Assembly: GCA_937907585.1 (NCBI GenBank)
Contig: CALCVH010000085.1
Span: 1 to 42,669, forward strand
Reading direction: 5' to 3'
Length of the DNA stretch: 42,669 nucleotides
Source: an uncultured Bacillota bacterium
GTDB taxonomy: Bacteria > Bacillota_I > Bacilli_A > Izemoplasmatales > UBA1188
Shown: piece by piece, positions 33,605 to 42,244 of the stretch
Layout: every line of letters begins with the position of its first letter
Position numbering within the stretch: position 1 is the first letter of the stretch
Notes under the pieces: generated by a model
The model's database searches: none
Seen by the model: only the letters and a program-made list of their open reading frames with translations
What the model was told of the DNA's origin: nothing
Made by a program: the position numbers and the translations under genes

Positions 33605-35929
33605 TTATTTAGACTGATAATTAGCGTAGAAATCTGCTTCATCCATTAGGTATGCATCAGAATAATTATCATAGTAATCAGGATTGATTGTCCAATAATA
33701 TGAAACATCATATACTGCACTATTGAAGCCAGTTGCGAAGTTAACTGCATTTAATCTTGGACTGCCAGTATATCCATAACCTTCAATTCTCATTAATTCA
33801 CCATATAAAGCAGTTGCGAAGTCTGAACTTGTATAAGTGATATACATACCAATACTTTCAGTAGCAGCTTTAGAAGTTTGCCAGCTAGTGATTAATAGGT
33901 CAGTTACAGTGTTAGGTTGAGTTCCAAACCAGTTAATTGCAAGTGGTAAATAATAATTACCATTTACGAATTCAGTTTTGTATTTGTTATCAGTAGTCTT
34001 GAAAGTTAGATTTTCATATGTCATTTCAGAACCTTCAAGTTTCTTATATCTGATACCAGTTCCATTGTAAGCAGTTCCATCAGCATTGTATACCCATCCA
34101 GCTTCATCTAATACTTCATTAGCAGAGTTAGTAGAATATGTATAAGGGTTTAGTGCGATATTACCAGCTGCTTTATTAGCTGCATATGCAGGGAGTGCTT
34201 CATAATATGGTCCATGAACAACAGTTCCATAACCGCCAGTGAATGTTTGTGCAAATTCAGGTCTGTTGATTGTGTACATAATAGCTTGTCTTACTTCAGT
34301 GAATGAAGTTGCAGCATAGTCACATCTGAAACCGAGTTTACCATAACCAGCTCTATCATAGTGAGTTTCAGCTAAACCGTTAGCTGCATCATTAACTAAT
34401 GCTAAAGCAGATTTAGTTTCATCACCACCAGTGATGCCTTCAAGAACGTCTAATTCATGAGCTTGTAATTTAGAAGTTTGAGTTTCACTTTCAGTCTTAA
34501 TATAAGTGATAGTTGCTATAGAAGCTTTTCCTCTAAATTTATCGCCAGGATATTGATCATTTAATGATAATGTAGCTGTCTTAGTTGATTCATCATAGTT
34601 AGTTACCTTGTAAGGTCCACTATAAGGAAGATTAGAATTCCATTTTAAGTTTTCTTTAACATCTAATGCTACTAAATAATCTTTATCAGAATTTTGTGCG
34701 TAGAATGCAGGTGCTAAACCAGCATGTCCTTCTTCATCAGTAACAATCATACTTTCAGGATTAGTATTACCTAACCATAAAGCAAGTGGAGAAGGGCTGA
34801 ATGAAGCTTGTAAATATCCATAGTAGTAACCAGCATAATCAGCGACGTAAGTTACAGACCATTTATATTCGTTATCAGCATATAATTTAACGCCTTCGAA
34901 GTAAACTGGATCACCAGTTCCATTGTATGCAGCGAATTCATCGAAACCTACAACTTGTAAACCACCTTTTCCTGAACCGCCAGCGGCTTCGCCTACTGCT
35001 GTAGAGTTCATAAGTAAACCAGCGATGAAGTTTTTAGCGTTCATTGTTGTACCATCAGAGAATTTTAATCCAGGAACAACTTCAAGAGTGAATGTGATAG
35101 AACCATCTTCATTGATTGTTGATGTTGGTTCACTCTTTAAAACACCATAACCAGTAGTTTCATCATATAAGTTATAGTCGTAAGCACCATCGATATCGCT
35201 CATAAGAGTGCCATAACCACTTGTTAATTTTTCGATGTCTTGGTCAGATGCAGCTGGAGATGATTTTCCCCAAGAAGAGCTTCTGAATGCACCAGTTAAA
35301 TCAGTGCCATTGCCAAGGATTACACTATTAGTTTCTCCTTCTTTAACAGTTGCTTTGATAATTGCATCTGAAGCTGACCAATATGGAGATGTTACAAAGT
35401 TTTGAATTTTGTTATTGTAAACATCAAAATATTGATTTGAGTATAGAGGGATTTCAGGTACTAAATAGTTCCATCTTTGTAAGAAGTATCTATACCATTC
35501 ATTGTATACTTTTTCATCAGTATCGAATTCGCCAGCTGGAGTACAGTTGTAAACCATAGCCATTGATAAGAAGTCCATACCTAATTGATATTTAACGCCT
35601 TCATAAGTAACGTATGCAAATCCGTCTTCATCTTCTTCAACCATATCAATTGTTATATTTGCGCCAATTTCATCGTATACAGAAGTGAAGTCTTCACGTT
35701 CGAAAGCGTCTTTTAATGGATCGCCAGTGTATCCAGAAGGTTGAACATCGTCAGTTGTACTTGCATTTTCATCAGAAACAGAATTACTAGCATTAGTACT
35801 TGAATCACTAGCGTTAGTAGTTGAATTATTGCTTGTAGCTTCTTTGCTAGTTGTAGTAGTTGCTACACAACCAACTAAGAAGAAAGCACCTAATGCAAGA
35901 AACATAAAAGATAATAATTTCTTTTTCAT
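33605..35929 (-). CDS. oppA: Oligopeptide-binding lipoprotein OppA
   Basis: A 774-residue family 5 extracellular solute-binding protein. The signal peptide ends in LVGC (lipidated Cys21) and is followed by a Ser/Thr/Asn-rich tether to about residue 65. The body has the family pattern: VLKSEPTSTINEDGSITFTL, GLKFSDGTTMNAKNFI, PYKVTNYDESTKTATLSLN and EVRQAIMYTINRPEFA. It is longer than typical OppA (about 540-600), as in Mollicute-related lineages. It is the first gene of the operon, preceded by AAAAGGAG, and followed by a hairpin that could raise its yield over the permeases. Confidence 0.93.
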   Translation of the reverse strand: MKKKLLSFMFLALGAFFLVGCVATTTTSKEATSNNSTTNASDSSTNASNSVSDENASTTDDVQPSGYTGDPLKDAFEREDFTSVYDEIGANITIDMVEEDEDGFAYVTYEGVKYQLGMDFLSMAMVYNCTPAGEFDTDEKVYNEWYRYFLQRWNYLVPEIPLYSNQYFDVYNNKIQNFVTSPYWSASDAIIKATVKEGETNSVILGNGTDLTGAFRSSSWGKSSPAASDQDIEKLTSGYGTLMSDIDGAYDYNLYDETTGYGVLKSEPTSTINEDGSITFTLEVVPGLKFSDGTTMNAKNFIAGLLMNSTAVGEAAGGSGKGGLQVVGFDEFAAYNGTGDPVYFEGVKLYADNEYKWSVTYVADYAGYYYGYLQASFSPSPLALWLGNTNPESMIVTDEEGHAGLAPAFYAQNSDKDYLVALDVKENLKWNSNLPYSGPYKVTNYDESTKTATLSLNDQYPGDKFRGKASIATITYIKTESETQTSKLQAHELDVLEGITGGDETKSALALVNDAANGLAETHYDRAGYGKLGFRCDYAATSFTEVRQAIMYTINRPEFAQTFTGGYGTVVHGPYYEALPAYAANKAAGNIALNPYTYSTNSANEVLDEAGWVYNADGTAYNGTGIRYKKLEGSEMTYENLTFKTTDNKYKTEFVNGNYYLPLAINWFGTQPNTVTDLLITSWQTSKAATESIGMYITYTSSDFATALYGELMRIEGYGYTGSPRLNAVNFATGFNSAVYDVSYYWTINPDYYDNYSDAYLMDEADFYANYQSK

Positions 35930-35961
35930 ATTTTTCTCCTTTTAATTTTGATTTTGCAACT

Positions 35962-35990
35962 ATATTACCAAAACACATAAACAAAATCAA
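35962..35990 (-). promoter_or_regulatory. Sigma-A promoter of opp operon
   Basis: Minus-strand TTGATT (35985-35990), exact 17-base spacer, TAATAT (35962-35967). The start would be near 35955, about 26 bases before ATG 35929. Confidence 0.7.
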
Positions 35991-36024
35991 GTGCTTTTTT
36001 AAAAAAAATTAAAGTCGTTTTATT

Positions 36025-36038
36025 TGAAAACGTTTTCG
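36025..36038. promoter_or_regulatory. cre-like operator (CcpA/LacI family)
   Basis: TGAAAACGTTTTCG has a perfect GAAAACGTTTTC palindrome and matches the cre consensus except at one end base. Its centre is about 76 bases upstream of the predicted opp start, a position more often seen in activation than in repression. Confidence 0.55.
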
Positions 36039-36152
36039 TTTGTGATTTTGGCTATTTTTCGTCAATTTTTTAAACCCTTATATAATAAGAAAAAAATAAA
36101 AAATGACTTTTGTGTATATATTAAGTATAAAGACTTTTCATAACCAATGAAA

Positions 36153-37493
36153 TTATTCTTTTAATTCTTTCAAAAATTGTGGTAATAAATAAATTGGTTT
36201 TAATTCTAACATTTCATCATGCGAAATATCATTTTGATAAAATAATACTCTTCTAGATACTCTTGATGAATACTTTTTTGAAAACTCATTGATTGATTTA
36301 TGATTTTTTGAGCCTGATGATTTCACTTCTATTGGAATTAACTTTGACTTATAATCAATAAGAAAATCTATTTCATAACGATGTGTTTGATTTTCTAATT
36401 TCCATGTATGGTATAGTAATTCTCTACCATATGAATTTATAATTTGTGCGGCCACATTTTCATAAATGTAACCTAAATTGGCTTCAAGTTTATCACTTAA
36501 AAGTTTATTATAAATATTTTCATCTACTAATGACTTACTGTTAAATATTTGAGTGATGAACAATCCAATATCAGCAAAATACAATTTATAAGAGTCAAAA
36601 TCTTTTGTTAAATTCAACGCAATAGAAGGATCTTTTACATTACTGCATAACAAGACTGTCTTAGAATCAATTAAATCAGCAAGAAATTCTTCATCTTTGA
36701 CTCTTTTTCTACTTTTTGTTGCTTTACTAATAAAGAATCTATTTTTTTGTAACGCAAGTTGCCCTGGAATCGATTCGAAAATAGCTGAAATTCTTCCACT
36801 AGAATCAATTTTTCTAAAGTCGTCCTTATACAGATTGATAATTTCTCTTTTTATTAGATCAATTTCTTGAAATGTTTTTTTATTAATGTATGCTTCAACA
36901 GCTTGAGGCATACCTCCTACAGCCATATATATTCTAAAATCTCTCATTAATGTTTTGTTAATATATGAACCAATGGCAGTCTTTGAAGAATATATTTTTT
37001 CGTAAATCGCATTATCTTTATTACATGCCCAATTGAATTCCTCATAATCCATTGGATAAATATCAATCTTAATTTCTTCAGAAGGAATAAGTATATCCTT
37101 AACATTTTTTTTAATGCTAATAAGCGAACCAGTTTCAATATAATCATACCTTCCATCTTTGACTAAATACTTAATTGCTTGACGAACTTTTGGTGCCAAC
37201 TGGATTTCATCAAAAATAATAACAGATTTTCTTTCATATAATTGTATTGATGTCAGAGCTTGGAGTCTTAGAAAAAAAACATCTAAATTGTAAATATCAT
37301 CAAACACGTTTTTAAACTCGTTAGAAATATTTGAAAAATCTATTATTATGTAACTTTGATAGTTTTCCCTAGCAAAATTTTCTGCTATAGTGCTTTTCCC
37401 AACACGTCTTGCCCCCTGCAAGAGTACAGCATATTTTCCTCCATAGTTTTCTTTCCACCATTTCAATTTGTCTGTTGCTTTTCGTTTAAACAT
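36153..37493 (-). CDS. AAA_14 / DUF4143 ATPase
   Basis: A 446-residue protein. Walker A is GARRVGKST (27-35), Walker B VIIFDEIQLAP (about 91-101), and the sensor region ETGSLISI follows. The C-terminal DUF4143 part has a PD-(D/E)xK-like core: RYEIDFLIDYKSKLIPIEVKSSG, with Asp, Glu and Lys in the expected order. Proteins of this type are common in anaerobes, often in many copies; function is unknown, with toxin-like or DNA-related roles suggested. It is monocistronic, with GAGGTGATGG as ribosome site and three phased operator-like repeats upstream. Confidence 0.88.
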   Translation of the reverse strand: MFKRKATDKLKWWKENYGGKYAVLLQGARRVGKSTIAENFARENYQSYIIIDFSNISNEFKNVFDDIYNLDVFFLRLQALTSIQLYERKSVIIFDEIQLAPKVRQAIKYLVKDGRYDYIETGSLISIKKNVKDILIPSEEIKIDIYPMDYEEFNWACNKDNAIYEKIYSSKTAIGSYINKTLMRDFRIYMAVGGMPQAVEAYINKKTFQEIDLIKREIINLYKDDFRKIDSSGRISAIFESIPGQLALQKNRFFISKATKSRKRVKDEEFLADLIDSKTVLLCSNVKDPSIALNLTKDFDSYKLYFADIGLFITQIFNSKSLVDENIYNKLLSDKLEANLGYIYENVAAQIINSYGRELLYHTWKLENQTHRYEIDFLIDYKSKLIPIEVKSSGSKNHKSINEFSKKYSSRVSRRVLFYQNDISHDEMLELKPIYLLPQFLKELKE

Positions 37494-37535
37494 TTAACCA
37501 TCACCTCTATATATTATATATATTATATATCAAAA

Positions 37536-37616
37536 TGCATATTTGCAACACTTTAAATCTAAAAAATGTGCATATTTGCAACATTATTTTGAGCAAAAAT
37601 GTGCATATTTGCAACA
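37536..37616 (-). repeat. Three 33-bp-phased operator-like repeats
   Basis: TGTTGCAAATATGCA (minus strand) occurs at 37536-37550, 37569-37583 and 37602-37616: three identical 15-mers exactly 33 bp apart. Each contains the near-palindrome TGCAAATATGCA. The copy closest to the gene overlaps a TTGCAA that lies 17 bases from TAATAT, so it coincides with the likely -35 box of the DUF4143 gene. Spacing of 33 bp is about three helical turns, placing all copies on one DNA face. Confidence 0.85.
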
Positions 37617-37620
37617 TCCA

Positions 37621-37651
37621 AAAAATAAACGGCCATTAATTAAGCCGTTTT
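37621..37651 (-). terminator. Terminator after hydrolase-pseudouridine synthase gene
   Basis: Minus-strand AAACGGC and GCCGTTT pair around a 10-base loop that includes the stop codon, followed by ATTTTTT. Confidence 0.75.
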
Positions 37652-38944
37652 GTCCATAAATATATTAAAAATATCTCTTTTTGGGTATCTTTCTATAACA
37701 ATTCTTTTCGCTGATATAGGATGAATGAATTCAACCTTGTAGGCATCTAGTCCAATTCCATATTCATCTAGAGAATCCTTATTTCCATATTTAGAGTCGT
37801 TATATAAAGGGTGTCCTATATTGGATAGTTGGAATCTGATTTGATGAAATCTACCTGTTTCTATAAATACATCTAACAAACTTAATCCATTCAGATAATT
37901 TAATAGATTGTATCTAAGAATCGCAATCTTTCCATTATCGTTTTTATAAGCGATTCTTCTTTCTTCATCCTTTTCAATATAGTCAACTATAGTACCATTA
38001 TCTTTTTCAAGTTTCCCATGTGCTATCGCAAGGTAATGTTTTTTAGGCCTAGATTGATTGAGCCTAGTAGTTGCTTTAGTTGTTTTAGATAGCACCATCA
38101 GTCCAGAAACATTCCTATCTAGCCTTTGAATTAGGCCTAAGTAAACATTTCCTGGTTTATTATATTTTATCTTTAAATAATTCTTAGTAATTGATAATAT
38201 ATCTGCTTCTTTTGATGAATCTTCTTGAGAAAGAACTCCAACAGGCTTTTCAACCACTATCACATGGTTATCTTCATAATAAACATTTAAACTTAATTCA
38301 TTTTCAATTATGGTTAATAATTCAAATGGATGAGAGTTAGGTATACCGTGATCTGAATTAGGAATAATATATAAACAAGAATTTTTATATGATTTACTTA
38401 TAAGTTCTAAATGTTCTTGTTTTATCGCATCATCGCTTCCACCGATTATTATCGCTCTTGTATCAAGTTCTCTTAGTTCAATAGGATCTATTTCTGGTTC
38501 TTCTAAATCAAGTTTAGTATAGATTGAATGATTAAGTTCATAATCTATCTTCATTTGATTGATTATCTCATGTTTTAAACCTAATGGATTTAGATTAGGA
38601 CCTATCGCAAATATCTTATCTATATTTTTTAATTTCATAGATAAAAGAATCGCAAGTATTCCACCATCAGAATAACCAACTATAGATAATCTATTAATCT
38701 TAAGTTCTTCTATTAATTTAATTATGTCATCTCTCATTAAATTAAAATGTAATTCGCCATAAGATGATTTACCATGACATCTTGAATCGACAAATATTAA
38801 TCTATAGTTATTTAATTTATCAAAGAAATATTTAAATGTTTCTAATGATTCACCATTACCATGTAGAAAAAGAAGGGGATATTCATCTTCTTTTCCATAT
38901 TCTTCATAATATAATTTGATTCCACTCTTTAAATTAATATACAT
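37640..38944 (-). CDS. Alpha/beta hydrolase fused to RluA-type pseudouridine synthase
   Basis: A 434-residue single reading frame with two enzymes. Residues 1-215 are an alpha/beta hydrolase: oxyanion loop LHGNGES (27-33), nucleophile elbow GYSDGG with Ser92, acid Asp near 172 (GGSDD) and His199 (NSDHG). Residues 218-434 are an RluA/RluD-type pseudouridine synthase: HVIVVEKPVGVLSQED, then QRLDRNVSG with catalytic Asp276, KHYLAIAHG, and IETGRFHQIR...GHPLYND. The usual HRLD is QRLD. No stop or frameshift is visible at the join, so the fusion is genuine in this read. It starts 2 bases after the CvpA-like gene. Confidence 0.88.
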   Translation of the reverse strand: MYINLKSGIKLYYEEYGKEDEYPLLFLHGNGESLETFKYFFDKLNNYRLIFVDSRCHGKSSYGELHFNLMRDDIIKLIEELKINRLSIVGYSDGGILAILLSMKLKNIDKIFAIGPNLNPLGLKHEIINQMKIDYELNHSIYTKLDLEEPEIDPIELRELDTRAIIIGGSDDAIKQEHLELISKSYKNSCLYIIPNSDHGIPNSHPFELLTIIENELSLNVYYEDNHVIVVEKPVGVLSQEDSSKEADILSITKNYLKIKYNKPGNVYLGLIQRLDRNVSGLMVLSKTTKATTRLNQSRPKKHYLAIAHGKLEKDNGTIVDYIEKDEERRIAYKNDNGKIAILRYNLLNYLNGLSLLDVFIETGRFHQIRFQLSNIGHPLYNDSKYGNKDSLDEYGIGLDAYKVEFIHPISAKRIVIERYPKRDIFNIFMDKTA

Positions 38945-38946
38945 AC

Positions 38947-40095
38947 TTATACTTCAAATAGTGACATTAACACATTGTATCTACCTTGTGTTATTTCACC
39001 CGCATCATATTTAGCTTGTAATACATTCTTAAATTCAGTTTGATTGACGTCATCCATAGAAGCTAAAGCTCCAGGATTTTCTGTTGATATCGCATCAACT
39101 AAATATGAATTACAGAATGAGTCAACAGATTCACTTATATTAATAGTAGAATAATCTTCAGCGTTAACTAGATTCTTTAGTAGTATTACAGATTCTATTT
39201 CTGAATCAATATGAAAATCTTCTTTTGTTACTGTAGTAGCAGTTAAATCTGATAACATCGATAATAATAATTCTCTTGCGACATTACTAGAATAAACAGA
39301 TTGAAGAGTCTTCTTAATATATTCATCTGATTCTTCTAATATAGCACCTGATACACCCGCATGTTCAGGTTCGAATTTACTGTATAAATCAATCAAACTA
39401 GCTAAACCAGTTTCTTCTTGATAAAAATAATATTTATTTCCTTCATTATCACTATATGTCAACATCCCGATAGATGTTTCAGATAAAAACTTATCAGTTG
39501 ATTTTATTATTTCTGATGATGAGATTTCTCTAGCGAATGATTTAAGCTTTACATTAGATGAATTGCCTGAAATTAAAGGTAACTCTGTTAAGATTGGAGC
39601 TAAAAATACAATTGGGCTAATTAAGAATAAAGATACTAATGTACCCTTGATTAAACTAGGAATACCAAGTGTTTTCCACGCTGTATTTTTAGGTTTTTTT
39701 CTAACCGCTATTTTCACGATGATGTTTCCAATGAATGGGATAACGATTAAAGATGCGATTCCAGTAATAAAGAATGCGATTACGAACACTATCATTCTTA
39801 CAAGCAAAGGCATAGATAATGAACTATCATATGCATTTCTAACTGATTCATTATTTTTGAATAGGATTTCAATATATTTAGGTAATGTAGGATCGCCTTC
39901 AAGTTTTAATCCCACAGTTGACAAAGGCATATTATAAAGAAAATCAACAACGATATTTTTAGAAACAAAATAAGCAGTAATAATCGCAATTACCACAAAT
40001 ATTAGTTTAAATATTTTTTTAGGTGCTTTACCGAAAAAGCCAAATATGAAGCTTAACGCTATGAAAGCGAGAACTATAATATCTATGTAGTTCAT
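38947..40095 (-). CDS. CvpA-family membrane protein
   Basis: A 382-residue membrane protein. The N-terminus MNYIDIIVLAFIALSFIFGF and the next helix match CvpA-type proteins, followed by a helix near 100-130 and another near 155-180. Unlike the compact 160-residue CvpA, it has an outside domain of about 200 residues after the last helix (about 185-382), rich in Ser, Asp and Glu. ATG 40095 follows AAAGGATGG; an earlier in-frame ATG at 40107 sits within that site. It is cotranscribed with the fusion gene. Confidence 0.7.
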   Translation of the reverse strand: MNYIDIIVLAFIALSFIFGFFGKAPKKIFKLIFVVIAIITAYFVSKNIVVDFLYNMPLSTVGLKLEGDPTLPKYIEILFKNNESVRNAYDSSLSMPLLVRMIVFVIAFFITGIASLIVIPFIGNIIVKIAVRKKPKNTAWKTLGIPSLIKGTLVSLFLISPIVFLAPILTELPLISGNSSNVKLKSFAREISSSEIIKSTDKFLSETSIGMLTYSDNEGNKYYFYQEETGLASLIDLYSKFEPEHAGVSGAILEESDEYIKKTLQSVYSSNVARELLLSMLSDLTATTVTKEDFHIDSEIESVILLKNLVNAEDYSTINISESVDSFCNSYLVDAISTENPGALASMDDVNQTEFKNVLQAKYDAGEITQGRYNVLMSLFEV

Positions 40096-40123
40096 TTTTC
40101 TAACCATCCTTTTTATACTAGAG

Positions 40124-40152
40124 ATTATACATTTTTATTTATAAATTCTCAA
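40124..40152 (-). promoter_or_regulatory. Sigma-A promoter of CvpA-like and fusion genes
   Basis: Minus-strand TTGAGA (40147-40152), exact 17-base spacer and TATAAT (40124-40129), about 28 bases before ATG 40095. Confidence 0.7.
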
Positions 40153-40322
40153 CTTTATTATATGTTTTCTATACTGATGTATTTGATTAACATTATTATG
40201 TGTTAATTAAAAATGTCCCGTTTTCCAAAACAAATTTCTGTTATCATCGTTATAAAGTTCTATAAAGATATTGTTATATAAACATCTGTTGTTTTTAATT
40301 ACAATTTTTACCTTTCTAAATG

Positions 40323-41717
40323 CTATTTTTCAACTTTCCAATAACCGGTTTTATTAGAACCAACACGTTCTATCAAACCAAGCTTTTTCAGATGAGATAT
40401 TATATTATCAATAGATGTCTTTCCTAAATCACATTTTATCGTAAGTTCATTTTTGGTAATATTTGGATTATTTCTAATTTCAGCCAACACTTTTATATGA
40501 GAAGTATTAAGTGATTTATTACCCACTTTATCACCCACTTTATTACCCACTTTATTACCCACTTTATTTATTCTATTAAATGGGATTGTAACTAAAATTG
40601 TTCCATTTGAAATATCAATAACATCTTTTCCATATGTTGATGTTATGGTAGGAATTCCTCGCCCTGTTTTTTCACTTATATGTAGTTGCAAAAACAACTC
40701 TGATAATTTTTCGTTAACAGGAACAGAATGTCCCTTGTAAAACCCATTTAATGTTTGAAGTGGAGCCAATTCTCCTCTAGACAAGATTTCAATTCTATCA
40801 TTATAAACAGTAATCATAGGTTCATTTAAATCAACCCATTTGTTATGAAGAAAAGCATTTATAACAGCTTCACGATATACATCATAATCAAAAAGCATTA
40901 CTTCTTTTCGCTCCATAACTCTATTATTTTCATCAGCCTGTGGCACATTTAATATTTCGCCATAGTTAAGAACTTCATAGAGTGAATTTAATAGGCATTT
41001 ATAGCCAAATTCCTTTACTGAATACATCTTGCTTGCCTTTGTTTTCCCATCAAATATTGCTAATCTAATAGGAATATGTGAATTATCTGATAATAATTGA
41101 GCCATAATATTGTATTTTCCATCACTGGTTAATAAATGAAGATTAACTTTAAAAGTATCTACATTAAGCGTTAATCCCTTTGATGAATAATACATAAATA
41201 ACTGATTAAATGTTAAATCTTGATATTCAGAAGCCTTATTATTTATTGTTGGTAATCCATAAGTTAATACCGAAAACAAAAACGCTTCTCTTTGTGGATA
41301 TTTTCTTAAGTTTTCTTTGCTTGAGCCTATTCTAATAAATCTTGTGCCTCCAAAATCTGTAGGCACAATCTTTGCTGCTGGGATACTCAGAACAACAATT
41401 CTTTTACCATTAAATGTAGTTTCTTCAAAAAAGAAAGGAATACTAGGTGATGTTTTTCTAGCTAAATAATGTTGTATTGGTTCATGATTTATATCTTTAT
41501 TATAGTTAATCTGCATACCTAATACTTCGTGAGTTTTATTATCTATGCCCCATATTAGATATGCATTATCTTTTCCAATAATAGCAGCACTATTTGATAA
41601 AGCCGATATATATTCCCCAATATCATCAATATCAAAATAATTGTTTTTAAACTCAACCCATTCTAATTCATCATCATAACTTAGACATTCTTTAATCAAA
41701 TTTGTTAATTCGTTCAT
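40323..41717 (-). CDS. Schlafen/AlbA_2-type ATP-binding regulator with C-terminal winged helix
   Basis: A 464-residue protein. The N-terminal AlbA_2/Schlafen domain has EWVEFKNNYFD and AYLIWGIDNKTHEVLG. The middle is the HATPase_c_4-type region: YREAVINAFLHN, ITVYNDRIEILSRGELA and EKTGRGIPTI. A tandem KVGNKVGNKVGDKVGNK linker (four 12-base units) leads to a winged helix (NPNITKNELTIKCDLGKTSIDNIISHLKKLGLIERV). Relatives are often called putative transcriptional regulators or RecG-like; no helicase domain is present. ATG 41717 is chosen because AAGGTGG precedes it by 8 bases; a GTG at 41729 is also in frame. Likely autoregulated. Confidence 0.82.
   Translation of the reverse strand: MNELTNLIKECLSYDDELEWVEFKNNYFDIDDIGEYISALSNSAAIIGKDNAYLIWGIDNKTHEVLGMQINYNKDINHEPIQHYLARKTSPSIPFFFEETTFNGKRIVVLSIPAAKIVPTDFGGTRFIRIGSSKENLRKYPQREAFLFSVLTYGLPTINNKASEYQDLTFNQLFMYYSSKGLTLNVDTFKVNLHLLTSDGKYNIMAQLLSDNSHIPIRLAIFDGKTKASKMYSVKEFGYKCLLNSLYEVLNYGEILNVPQADENNRVMERKEVMLFDYDVYREAVINAFLHNKWVDLNEPMITVYNDRIEILSRGELAPLQTLNGFYKGHSVPVNEKLSELFLQLHISEKTGRGIPTITSTYGKDVIDISNGTILVTIPFNRINKVGNKVGNKVGDKVGNKSLNTSHIKVLAEIRNNPNITKNELTIKCDLGKTSIDNIISHLKKLGLIERVGSNKTGYWKVEK
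40519..40566 (-). repeat. Four 12-bp tandem repeats in the Schlafen-like gene
   Basis: Plus-strand TTACCCACTTTA occurs four times in tandem, the second copy with one change (TCACCCACTTTA). In the gene they encode the KVGN/D repeats. The same 12-mer appears twice in the promoter at 41718-41768. Confidence 0.9.
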
Positions 41718-41768
41718 TTTATTGCCCACCTTTGTATGTATTTATTATATCATTAAGTGGGTAATAAA
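41718..41768 (-). promoter_or_regulatory. Promoter with inverted repeat matching the coding repeats
   Basis: An extended -10 TGATATAAT (minus, 41744-41752) is flanked by TTTATTACCCAC (41757-41768, read on the minus strand) and GTGGGCAATAAA (41718-41729). They form a 12-base inverted pair with one mismatch and a 27-base spacer. The start is near 41737, so the left arm lies between -20 and -31 and the right arm overlaps the ribosome site. This looks like an operator. Confidence 0.65.
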
Positions 41769-41769
41769 A

Positions 41770-42244
41770 CAATAAAAATATAACCTAAACTTTCGTGAAT
41801 ATTCAATTCGCCTATATTAATGTTTCTAATTATTTCATCGTAAACGTAAATGATTTCCAGACTCGAACACTTGATATTTTCCTTTTACTTTATTTGCTTG
41901 TGAAAGCATGTTAAAACACTATAATTGATATTTTACTTCAGACTAGAACCTTGAACGTACAAATTTGCCAAAAAAGTGCTGAAAAAATGCCTCTATATGT
42001 TTCCCAGAACTACAAAAATGTATGCTCAGCCCTACACTGAAACTACAGTAATGCTGACATTACTTAAGACATGATTTGTCTTGATATACCTTAATTAGCC
42101 ATAAAACCATCAAAATGCCTTTATGCTATTTTGTCTATTATCTTGTCAGCAAACAAACAGTTTATACATACGCGCAGTAGTAATAAATGCTGATAAAACA
42201 CTATTTTTCAGGGTGTGCGATTATTGTAGTGCTGATATTTTATT
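41770..42244. other. Gene-free stretch, about 475 bases
   Basis: No reading frame of useful length or clear RNA gene was found. The tetramer context GTGCTGA/ATGCTGA recurs four times (near 41976, 42051, 42188 and 42229), and a pair of similar 17-mers starting CAGACT lies near 41861 and 41939. Base composition is less A/T-rich than the adjoining spacers. It may be a decayed gene or integration scar. Confidence 0.4.

Noticed and set aside
37500..37620. The three 33-bp-spaced repeats looked like a small CRISPR array.
   Set aside because: The repeat is only 15 bases, the spacers are 18 bases and A/T-rich, there are no cas genes, and one copy overlaps a promoter.
40500..40570. The 12-bp tandem repeats as a sign of assembly error.
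   Set aside because: They keep the reading frame, one copy differs by a base, and the same unit occurs in the promoter, so they are likely real.
41855..41960. Two GTTCGAGTC-like sequences on the minus strand suggested tRNA T-arms or an attachment-site remnant.
   Set aside because: The bases on either side do not pair into a T stem and no acceptor, D or anticodon arm can be built around either copy.
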